Shown: positions 1 to 5,840 of the stretch, in pieces
How the letters are laid out: each line of letters starts with the position of its first letter
Numbering within the stretch: the stretch's first letter is position 1
Position numbers and translations under genes: made by a program
Assembly: GCA_024278415.1 (NCBI GenBank)
Contig: JAJRTI010000807.1
Span: 1 to 9,335, forward strand
Direction of reading: 5' to 3'
Length of the DNA: 9,335 bases
DNA from: Planctomycetota bacterium
Lineage (GTDB): Bacteria > Planctomycetota > Brocadiia > JAJRTI01
The notes under the pieces: model-generated
Told to the model about the DNA's origin: nothing
Database searches by the model: none
The model's input: only the letters and a program-made list of their open reading frames with translations

Positions 1-5
1 CAAAG

Positions 6-34
6 CCCAGGGTTAAGCGTAGCGCAACCCTGGG
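6..34. repeat. Inverted repeat, CCCAGGGTT / AACCCTGGG
   Basis: Perfect 9-bp arms lie at 6-14 and 26-34. Inside them GCG (17-19) can pair with CGC (23-25) around a TAG loop, giving a two-part hairpin. The outer arm matches that of the dyad at 224-256, so the two could mark the ends of one 250-base element or be two copies of one repeat type. Confidence 0.75.
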
Positions 35-59
35 AAACCCAGGCCCACCCGACCACCCA

Positions 60-77
60 AAACCCCGAATGGGGTTT
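60..77. repeat. Inverted repeat, AAACCCC-gaat-GGGGTTT
   Basis: Perfect 7-bp arms (60-66 and 71-77) with a GAAT tetraloop. It has no T-run beyond TTT and no upstream gene in the window, so a terminator role for a gene to the left is possible but unsupported. Confidence 0.6.
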
Positions 78-186
78 CACAGGAGTTCGCGTTTCCAAGG
101 AGCAAGGAGCTTCGGCGACATCGCACGCCCCCCCCTCCGAACGGGTTCTACGCGGATGGCCTCGCATCGTATCCCACATTCTTGTG

Positions 187-203
187 GAACGCCTTCGGCG
201 TTC
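187..203. repeat. Inverted repeat, GAACGCC-ttc-GGCGTTC
   Basis: Perfect 7-bp arms at 187-193 and 197-203 around a three-base TTC loop. It lies just before the longest dyad of the region (224-256). Confidence 0.6.
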
Positions 204-223
204 AATCGTTTTGCGGTCGTGCA

Positions 224-256
224 CCCAGGGTAGCGGCCGCAGGCCGCTACCCTGGG
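224..256. repeat. Long perfect inverted repeat with 15-bp arms
   Basis: CCCAGGGTAGCGGCC at 224-238 is followed after three bases (GCA) by its exact reverse complement at 242-256. This is the longest uninterrupted dyad I found in the window. A 15-bp, very GC-rich stem on a three-base loop is very unlikely by chance and could extrude as a cruciform or act as a recognition hairpin. The first eight bases repeat the arm of the dyad at 6-34. Confidence 0.85.
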
Positions 257-371
257 AACAGGGCGCCAAGACCTATCGTTTTCTCCTTCCCTGTGGCGCC
301 ACCGTTCTGGCGCCGCCCTCTGTCTCCGGCGGCCAGGAGGTTGCGCGTCCAGCTTTGCGTTTCACCCAGGC

Positions 372-396
372 CTCCGCACGGCATGTCCGTGCGGAG
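372..396. repeat. Inverted repeat, CTCCGCACGG / CCGTGCGGAG
   Basis: Perfect 10-bp arms at 372-381 and 387-396 with the loop CATGT. It belongs to the same palindrome-dense stretch, but its arms are unrelated in sequence to the CCCAGGG dyads. Confidence 0.75.
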
Positions 397-441
397 CCAC
401 GATTGCGAGCCAGACGGGGGTACCGGATCGGTTCTCCCCCC

Positions 442-472
442 CCCTCGCCCGACCGGGCGAGGGCCTAGGCCC
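442..472. repeat. Overlapping palindromes after a C9 tract
   Basis: CCCTCGCCCG (442-451) and CGGGCGAGGG (454-463) form a 10-bp stem with only AC between them. The last three bases also begin a second, 12-bp perfect palindrome GGGCCTAGGCCC (461-472). A run of nine C (436-444) overlaps the left arm. It lies directly beyond the stop of the - strand gene that ends at 473, so it could act as its 3' stem-loop, but no T-tract follows in that direction. Confidence 0.7.
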
Positions 473-718
473 TTACCGGTGTTCGAACGACAGGCGTTCT
501 GCTCTTGGGTTGCGGGCGAAGCCCGCCTTGTTTTCAACAAGCTTTTGACATCCATGGCGAATGAGCATCTCCAGCATCAGGCGGGACTGTTTGAACACCA
601 TGTCGAAGCGCTCCTGCGTGGTGAGCGATTGCAGGAACGCGAGTTCGAACTGCTGCTCGGCCGCAGGCCTGTGGTCGGCCACTTTCAGAATCCAGGCAGA
701 TCGCGGCGCCATTGTCAT
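473..718 (-). CDS. Small conserved-type hypothetical protein, probably with a replaced C-terminus
   Basis: An 81-residue - strand frame. Residues 1-56 look genuinely protein-like: a Trp near residue 9, FELAFLQSLTTQERFDMVF (24-42), and an amphipathic stretch ending in LIRHG (52-56). I recall a family of 70-80 residue bacterial proteins with an acidic helix, SLT..ERF, then a closing RHG.RKP.E motif, sometimes next to a nucleotidyltransferase gene. That is memory, not a search, and no function is established. Here the ending reads RHGCQKLVE and then runs on through palindromic DNA to a TAA, so the tail is probably not ancestral. No partner gene follows. The start may be at 718, or at the second Met (712), which lies 10 bases from the upstream GGAG (read on the - strand at 726-723). 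The gene diverges from the large + strand genes. Confidence 0.6.
   Translation of the reverse strand: MTMAPRSAWILKVADHRPAAEQQFELAFLQSLTTQERFDMVFKQSRLMLEMLIRHGCQKLVENKAGFARNPRAERLSFEHR
512..541. repeat. Two adjacent hairpins inside the small gene's 3' end
   Basis: GCGGGC-gaa-GCCCGC (512-526) and CTTGTT-ttc-AACAAG (527-541) abut directly. Both lie within the last third of the - strand reading frame 473-718, beyond the point where it still looks like its family. This supports the view that this part of the frame is recruited palindromic DNA rather than original coding sequence. Confidence 0.6.
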
Positions 719-852
719 CCGTCTCCGTTGTTGCGGGTTGATACAGCCTCCTTATGCTGCCTTGCGCGGCCTCTGGCCGCAACCAAAGAGATCGGAGAGG
801 CTCCGCCGCAGACGCGCATGATCGAGCTGCGGCCAGCATAGGAGACAGCGCA
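719..852. promoter_or_regulatory. Divergent intergenic region between the small gene and the first hydrolase gene
   Basis: These 134 bases should hold the 5' signals of both neighbours. Visible are a 6-bp dyad GCGGCC-tct-GGCCGC (766-780) and a shorter CGGAG-agg-CTCCG (793-805), either of which could be an operator or a leader hairpin. TTGCGG (731-736), 16 bases, then TATGCT (753-758) is the best sigma70-like pair but matches consensus poorly. I cannot assign a promoter with confidence. Confidence 0.3.
840..844 (+). promoter_or_regulatory. Shine-Dalgarno AGGAG of the first hydrolase gene
   Basis: AGGAG ends eight bases before the ATG at 853. This fixes the start there rather than at the upstream in-frame ATG at 754. 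The 853 start also begins directly with a signal peptide, while the 33 residues upstream are not protein-like. Confidence 0.8.
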
Positions 853-3800
853 ATGAGAATGCCTGCCGTCATCGTCACCGTGGTTGCATGTTCCGCTGTG
901 TCTTTCGCGGCCCCAGTCCTTCGCGAGGACTTTTCGCGGCCGCGGCGCCTCTCCGTCCAATGGGCGCCATGCTGGGAGTTTCAGCCGGGGCGGGCGCGGT
1001 TCCTCGGCGTGGATCGCGAGTCGCGGCTCGTTACGAATATGTGCGACTTCGACTCGCTCACCGCGACGACGTCCGTGCAGGTCGAGAAACGCACGGGCGC
1101 GAATTGGGCCATCGTAGGTCTGCTGCTCTTTGAGAACTCGCAGAACATGTGGCGGCTGATGCTCGTCGAAAGCCCACGAGGCCGGCGCTATCTGGAGTTG
1201 ATCGAGCGATACCAGGGCGTGCGCCAGGCGCAGAACATGCCCGGGCCGACCCGTCTGCCCGCCAAACTCGAAGGCAAGCTGCGCTCGTGGGAATACGGCC
1301 GGAAGTATGAGTTGCGACTCGCAGTCACGCCGAAAGCAATCACGGCCGAAGTGCGCGACGCTGCCACGGGGCGATTCTGGCGGAAGACGTTTTCTTTCGC
1401 CGGCTCCAAGGCGGTGCGCAAAGGACGGCCCGCGTTGTGCGTCGCGGGGTTCAGTGGAGCGTTTGGCGTCCTCACCATGGAGGGCCAACGCGTTCCGCCC
1501 ATCGCCAGCCTGAAAGTTGCACAGGGCGAAAAAGGCGCGGCCGTGGTCGTGCCCGACGAGACGGGCCGCGTCGCCAAGCGCGTGCAGGAGATGCTGCAAA
1601 ACGCCGGCTACGGCGTGACGTTTCTGCCGTGGGACGCGTTTGACGGCGGCCGGATTCCCGCGAACGAGGCGGACCTGCTCGTGCTGGCCGACGCGCGTCG
1701 CGTGCCCGACGTGTGCAAGGCGGCCGTAGTGTCGTTTCTACGCGCAGGCGGCAAACTCATGGCGATCGCCGCGCCCGCGTTCGGCTGGATGCTCTCGAAA
1801 ACGCCCACCGGCTGGGAGCCCAAAGACCGTTACAACGAGGCCCTTTACCGCGCGCTCACGGTCAAGCCGCTCACGCTCGCGCCTGGCGACTGGCAGTATG
1901 CCGCGAAGAATCCCACCAAGCCACACGCGGCGACGTCGGAGCGGCGCAACAGCTATAAGTTCTTCGTCGACCTCGAGGGATGGGCCACGTTCGCAAGGAA
2001 GCTGGCCAAGCCCTTCCGCAAGGGCCGGTCCGTGCTGACGTTCTGGGCCAAGGGCACCCCTCGCACGCCTAAGATGTGCATCGAATGCCGCGAGGCGGAC
2101 GGGTCGCGGTGGATTGGCGCGGTCGAGTTGGCCGCGTCGTGGAAGCCCTACGTGATGCGGCCGCAGGATTTCCCAAACTGGCCTCATCCGCCAGGCAGAC
2201 GCGGCGGGCCGGGCGACCGTGTGAACTTCGAAAACGTCGTGGAGATCCGCTTCGGCCTGGCCGGCAGCCACACGCCGAAATGCCGGCCCGGGCCGCACAC
2301 GTTTTTCGTGCGCGACATTGCATGCGCGGCGTTTCCGTACGAGTCCGAGCCGGACTTCCGGCCGCCCGAGATCGAAGCGCTCTCGCCGTCGTACAAGCTC
2401 TACGCACTCGAAAACACCGCCGCGCTCGCGGCAGGGGCGGAGCAGGGCGTGCTCGACCCGAATTGGCGCGCGGCGTGGTCGGGCCGGGCGTATTCGCCCG
2501 TGTGGCGTCCGCGCGGCCGCGGGTTCGGCCGGGGGCGTTCGTGGCGATGGATTCCCATTGTCACCGCCGCAGACTCGCAGGGCCGGCGCCGGGGCGCGCT
2601 CATCTCGCTCATGCTCGGCGACCATGCGAACTTCGGCGCGATCTGGGCTAACATCGGCGTGGCGAATCCCGGCGACGCGCTCCGGCCGCCCATCGCCGAC
2701 GTCCTCCCGCGCCTTGCAGAGGCGATGACCTCGCAGTGTTTCCTGCTCGAAGGAGGGAGCCGATTCTTCTCGTATCGAGACGGCGAGCGGATCGAGCTGG
2801 GCGCCGTCGCGACCAACCCCTCGCGCCGCCGGCGCGCCGCCACCGTCTCGCTCGAGCTGAAGACGCGCGACGGGACGCGACTGTTCCGGCACGCGTTCGA
2901 GGTGGCCTTAGCCCCGCGAGGCGTGAAGTCGGTCACGTGCGACTACGCCCCGGGCGCAATCCCCAGAGAAGGCCTTCTTGTCGAAACGCGGCTCCTTGAG
3001 CGGGGGAGAACCATCGACCGCATCACACACGCCATCGACCGACTGCCCAGCGAACCAGCCCGGCCCGACGAGTTCGTCCAGGTGCGCGGCAGCAACTTCT
3101 ATCTTGGCGGCAAGAAGTGGTTCATGCGCGGGGTGAACTACCGCGCCAATTTCATCGCGGGCTACCCGACGCTCAACACATTCCAACGCGACGCGTACGA
3201 CCCCGCGATCATCGAGCGAGACCTCTCGACGATGCAGCGGATGGGCATCAACTTCCTCAGCGCCATCCACGCACTCCAGCCGCCGCAGCCGGACGACCCG
3301 TCCGCGTATCGCGACTTGACCGACTTCCTCAACCGCTGCCGGCGGCATGGCATGAAGGTCTTCTACTTCCTGCCGTGGGGGAATCCTTTTGGGCGCGCCG
3401 ACGTAGCGTCAATCAAGCGGCACATCGAGGCCGCAGGCATCAAAGACAACCCGGCCATTCTCGCGTGGGAACTTGCGTGGGAGCCCATCTACGGATTCGG
3501 CAAACGCAAACATCTGCCCGACTTGCGCGCAGAGTGGACGAGATGGATCGAGCAGCGATACGGCTCGGTCGAGAGCGCGGAACGCGATTGGAACTACAAA
3601 CTGCCGCGAGAAAAGAACCTCGTCGCCATCCCCACGGCGCAAATGTGCACGGAGCACGGCGAATGGGATCGGACCGTGGCCGCGTTCCGCAGGTTTTACA
3701 GTGATTACGTGAGCCAGTGCTATTTGACAATCGTCACGGCGCTGCGCCCGTTTGACAGCCGCCACCTCATCACCTTCCGCGGCGGCGGATGCGGCATCCC

Positions 3801-4851
3801 GTACGGCTGGCGGTTCGCCCACCTTCACTCCGTCGGCGTTGCTAAGCACATCGATTTCCTCTGCCCCGAAGGATACAACCTTCGCACGACGCCGTGGGGC
3901 CAGCCGACTCCGGCAGACGACATCCGCAAGGGAGGGCTCATCACGCTCTACTATCGTTTCGTTAGCCGGGAGAAGCCCGTGGTGTGGATGGAATTTGGCT
4001 ACACGGTCAACGGGTTTCGGGGCAAGTGGAAGACGGAGAGGGTTCACATTCCGCCCCAGCAGCTCGTTGACGAACAGCAGGAATACGAGCACTTCTATCG
4101 GATGTTCCTGGAGTCTGGCGCCCGCGGCGCCGCGCCGTGGTGGCTGCCCGGTGGCTTTCGGCTCGGCGAAAACTCCGACTTCGGCATACTCAATCCCGAC
4201 GGAACCGAGCGGCCCTGCGCCGCGGTGATGCGGACGTACATGCCTATGTTTGCCCAGGTGCGCCACCAGCCGCCGAACGCATTTATCAACTTCGATCTCG
4301 ACGCGCACTACGCCGACTCATGGCCCCTGTACGGCCAGCAGTATCTTGACCTCGTCAAGTCCGGCAAGCGGCCCTTCATCAGAACAGCCGGCACGGGCAC
4401 GAACTCCGCCAACACGCCATTGACCGCTGTAGGGGATGTCGCCTACAACGGCCACAACCCGCCCATTTATCTCAACGCGGAGTTCAACTCGTTAGAAATG
4501 TCATTCACGCCCGGAGTCTGGCGCGAAGTGCGCGACGGGGACGTGCTCACCGCGCCGCGCGGGGCGAAAGTGCTGTGTCGGGCCTCGGTGGGCAACATCG
4601 GCGAGGCCGCGTGGCTCGCGCCCCGGCCTGGGCTGACGCAAGGAGGCGTCTATCTCGCCGGCCGCAAGGAGTACGGGCTGGAGTTCAAGGCGCCCATCGC
4701 CTCGGATACCAACTACCTCCACGACGCGACCGTGAAGCCGTTCGTGCTGATCCCCTCCCTGCGCGGCGAAACGCGGCTGTCCTTCGAGCTGTTGGCCGAA
4801 GGCCGCGCCCATTTCGGCGAGCGGAGGCGGGTGGTGGCACAGTGCAAATGA
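853..4851 (+). CDS. Secreted multidomain glycoside hydrolase, clan GH-A (GH5/GH42-like)
   Basis: A 1332-residue exported protein. Residues 1-20 are a signal peptide (Arg near the N-terminus, hydrophobic core, cleavage after SFA or SFAA). Domains I infer in order: a concanavalin/LamG-like beta-sandwich (20-212); a Rossmann GATase-like module (221-318) resembling the beta-galactosidase trimerisation fold, with no obvious catalytic Cys; a jelly-roll binding-like domain (320-516); beta-rich and Ig-like parts (516-740); a TIM barrel (about 746-1135) opening with a GH2/GH5-like strand (FMRGVNY); and a C-terminal beta-domain (1142-1332). The expected acid/base is Glu877 in WELAWEP (872-878) and the nucleophile Glu1047 in VVWMEFG; a 170-residue gap suits clan GH-A. 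RYGS (902-905) recalls GH42. The usual Asn before the acid/base is Trp here. It likely hydrolyses a glycan outside the cytoplasm; the substrate is unknown. The start is set by the AGGAG at 840-844. It is followed after 92 bases by a second large gene on the same strand. Confidence 0.8.
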   Translation: MRMPAVIVTVVACSAVSFAAPVLREDFSRPRRLSVQWAPCWEFQPGRARFLGVDRESRLVTNMCDFDSLTATTSVQVEKRTGANWAIVGLLLFENSQNMWRLMLVESPRGRRYLELIERYQGVRQAQNMPGPTRLPAKLEGKLRSWEYGRKYELRLAVTPKAITAEVRDAATGRFWRKTFSFAGSKAVRKGRPALCVAGFSGAFGVLTMEGQRVPPIASLKVAQGEKGAAVVVPDETGRVAKRVQEMLQNAGYGVTFLPWDAFDGGRIPANEADLLVLADARRVPDVCKAAVVSFLRAGGKLMAIAAPAFGWMLSKTPTGWEPKDRYNEALYRALTVKPLTLAPGDWQYAAKNPTKPHAATSERRNSYKFFVDLEGWATFARKLAKPFRKGRSVLTFWAKGTPRTPKMCIECREADGSRWIGAVELAASWKPYVMRPQDFPNWPHPPGRRGGPGDRVNFENVVEIRFGLAGSHTPKCRPGPHTFFVRDIACAAFPYESEPDFRPPEIEALSPSYKLYALENTAALAAGAEQGVLDPNWRAAWSGRAYSPVWRPRGRGFGRGRSWRWIPIVTAADSQGRRRGALISLMLGDHANFGAIWANIGVANPGDALRPPIADVLPRLAEAMTSQCFLLEGGSRFFSYRDGERIELGAVATNPSRRRRAATVSLELKTRDGTRLFRHAFEVALAPRGVKSVTCDYAPGAIPREGLLVETRLLERGRTIDRITHAIDRLPSEPARPDEFVQVRGSNFYLGGKKWFMRGVNYRANFIAGYPTLNTFQRDAYDPAIIERDLSTMQRMGINFLSAIHALQPPQPDDPSAYRDLTDFLNRCRRHGMKVFYFLPWGNPFGRADVASIKRHIEAAGIKDNPAILAWELAWEPIYGFGKRKHLPDLRAEWTRWIEQRYGSVESAERDWNYKLPREKNLVAIPTAQMCTEHGEWDRTVAAFRRFYSDYVSQCYLTIVTALRPFDSRHLITFRGGGCGIPYGWRFAHLHSVGVAKHIDFLCPEGYNLRTTPWGQPTPADDIRKGGLITLYYRFVSREKPVVWMEFGYTVNGFRGKWKTERVHIPPQQLVDEQQEYEHFYRMFLESGARGAAPWWLPGGFRLGENSDFGILNPDGTERPCAAVMRTYMPMFAQVRHQPPNAFINFDLDAHYADSWPLYGQQYLDLVKSGKRPFIRTAGTGTNSANTPLTAVGDVAYNGHNPPIYLNAEFNSLEMSFTPGVWREVRDGDVLTAPRGAKVLCRASVGNIGEAAWLAPRPGLTQGGVYLAGRKEYGLEFKAPIASDTNYLHDATVKPFVLIPSLRGETRLSFELLAEGRAHFGERRRVVAQCK

Positions 4852-4858
4852 GGAGACT
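4843..4858 (+). repeat. 16-base sequence shared by the 3' ends of both large genes (copy 1)
   Basis: TGCAAATGAGGAGACT spans the stop codon of the first large gene (TGA at 4849-4851). The copy at 9059-9074 differs in one base (C for A) and starts six bases after the stop of the second gene. Both copies read [A/G]TGCAAATGAGG, offering start codons just at or after the stop. Confidence 0.5.
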
Positions 4859-4916
4859 GTGGGATCCATCCGCACACCCGTCTGCCCACACCCTACCGCA
4901 GATTGGGCGCTTGTGA
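4848..4916 (+). other. Possible 22-codon ORF overlapping the upstream stop by ATGA
   Basis: The ATG at 4848 overlaps the TGA of the first large gene, the layout of translational coupling, and encodes MRRLWDPSAHPSAHTLPQIG followed by two residues and TGA. The product has no hydrophobic core and no family I recognise. It may simply be intergenic sequence. It fills most of the gap between the two large genes, where I see no terminator. Confidence 0.15.
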
Positions 4917-4943
4917 AATCCTACTCGTCCAGTGGGTGGAATT

Positions 4944-5714
4944 ATGGCCGGAATGCTGAAAACAGGGCTCGCCATCGCCGCTGTATGCCTCGCGGCGCGC
5001 ACGCACGCGCAGACTCCGCGCGTGTATCGAGAAGACCTGCGCGGCGCGCCCATCGGCGGGACGGTGCTCTTCGCCGATGGCTTCGAGAAGGACGCGGACC
5101 GCGACGGCGCGCCGGACAAGTGGTGGCGTCGCCGGGGCAAACTCACCTGGGATGAACGGGTCGCACACACAGGCCGACACTCCGTCCGCATCGACGGGCC
5201 GGGCGATTGGGGCCGAAGCTGCGGCCAGGGCAATTCCCGCGCTTTCGATCTGGCCCAAGAGCATTACTTCGTGGTCTGGGTGCGCGCGGAGGGCGTGGCG
5301 CCGCGTAGCGTGTATCTGGCCGCGTACTACTGGGATTCCAAAACCAAAAGCGCGGCTGGGCCGCGCGTCGAAAGCGCATCCATCGGCCCAACGCACGGAT
5401 GGAAGAAGCTCGCCGTCCGCTTGCCGGCGCTGCCCGGCGCGGCGGCATCCGTGTGGGCCGGCGTGTCGCTGGTGTCGAGAGGCCAAACGGGGCGAGTGTG
5501 GTTTGATGATCTCCAAGTTGTCCGACCCGATCCGGCCGCCCAACCGCCGCCGCCCACCGCCCCGCGGCCGGGAGTCGCCAAGGCCGTCACGTTCCAAGGC
5601 CAAGAAGCCGTGCGCTTGGAAAACGACTTCGCGCGGGCCACGATCCTTCCCCACGCAGGCGGACGCATCGTCGAATACACACTCAAGGCGACCCAGACGA
5701 ACGCGTTCCGTTAG
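4944..5714 (+). CDS. N-terminal part of an interrupted secreted carbohydrate-active protein (binding domain)
   Basis: This 256-residue fragment ends at an in-frame TAG. Residues 1-22 form a signal peptide (Lys6, Leu/Ala-rich core, cleavage after THA). Residues 35-194 form a jelly-roll, carbohydrate-binding-like domain, with an acidic D-rich loop and FEKDADRDGAPDKWW near its start and the typical closing strand VWFDDLQVV. A Pro-rich linker (PPPPTAPRP) follows. Residues 222-256 begin a galactose-mutarotase-like supersandwich (VRLENDFARATILPHAGGRI), which is cut after a few strands. The frame continues past the TAG, so this is not a complete gene. I chose the ATG at 4944, with GGTGGA three bases upstream; GTG 4932 and ATG 4953 are alternatives. 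As expressed, it would be a small secreted binding protein with a broken final domain. Co-directional with the upstream hydrolase and probably in the same transcript. Confidence 0.75.
   Translation: MAGMLKTGLAIAAVCLAARTHAQTPRVYREDLRGAPIGGTVLFADGFEKDADRDGAPDKWWRRRGKLTWDERVAHTGRHSVRIDGPGDWGRSCGQGNSRAFDLAQEHYFVVWVRAEGVAPRSVYLAAYYWDSKTKSAAGPRVESASIGPTHGWKKLAVRLPALPGAAASVWAGVSLVSRGQTGRVWFDDLQVVRPDPAAQPPPPTAPRPGVAKAVTFQGQEAVRLENDFARATILPHAGGRIVEYTLKATQTNAFR
5712..5714 (+). other. In-frame TAG interrupting the second large gene
   Basis: The codon lies in the frame shared by 4944-5711 and 5715-9053. The 42 codons between it and the GTG at 5841 read like ordinary protein (ETGYEDWLHCDG...RARFEAKFSP) with the local codon bias, and they complete the mutarotase-like domain begun upstream. 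One base change (to CAG, GAG, AAG, TGG, TCG, TTG, TAC or TAT) would restore a 1369-residue protein. Nonsense mutation or base-call error is more likely than recoding. Confidence 0.85.
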
Positions 5715-5840
5715 GAGACGGGATACGAAGATTGGCTGCACTGCGACGGACGGCGGCGTTGGCCCGACCTTTCGCGGGCGCGGTTCGAGGCGAAGTTCTC
5801 CCCGCGCCCGGGCGGAGCCGTTGCCAAACTATCCGCGCTC

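Larger units (their letters stand above)
1..541. other. Gene-poor region packed with perfect inverted repeats
   Basis: No reading frame here looks like a real protein; the open frames change with each palindrome and give Pro/Arg/Ala-rich nonsense. The stretch holds at least eight short perfect dyads with 2-11 base loops (listed separately), a GTGGCGCCAC palindrome at 293-302, and runs of eight C (128-135) and nine C (436-444). Two of the dyads share the outer arm CCCAGGGT/ACCCTGGG. None is followed by a T-tract, so they are not typical intrinsic terminators. Similar CCCAGGG-type palindromic intergenic DNA is, as I recall, common in planctomycete genomes. It may be a non-coding repeat family or a decayed mobile element. 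The dense dyads stop at 541, inside the 3' end of the - strand gene at 473-718. Confidence 0.6.

Noticed and set aside
1..541. CRISPR array or tandem repeat
   Set aside because: The dyads differ in sequence and are irregularly spaced; there is no repeated unit with uniform spacers.
731..758. Possible sigma70 promoter TTGCGG-16-TATGCT before the first large gene
   Set aside because: Only 3/6 and 4/6 matches to consensus. In GC-rich DNA this is too weak to call, and TTGATA (738-743) is only nine bases from the same -10.
182..841. 219-codon + strand open frame over the palindromic region and across the small gene
   Set aside because: The translation is Arg/Pro/Ala-rich without domain character, crosses many hairpins and overlaps the more protein-like - strand gene at 473-718.
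715..1599. 294-codon - strand frame opposite the first large gene
   Set aside because: It is antisense to a clearly coding, signal-peptide-bearing frame. High-GC genes routinely leave open frames on the other strand, and its composition (His/Arg-rich) is not protein-like.
4852..4943. Terminator or separate promoter between the two large genes
   Set aside because: I found no stem-loop with a T-tract and no credible -35/-10 pair, so co-transcription is the simpler reading.
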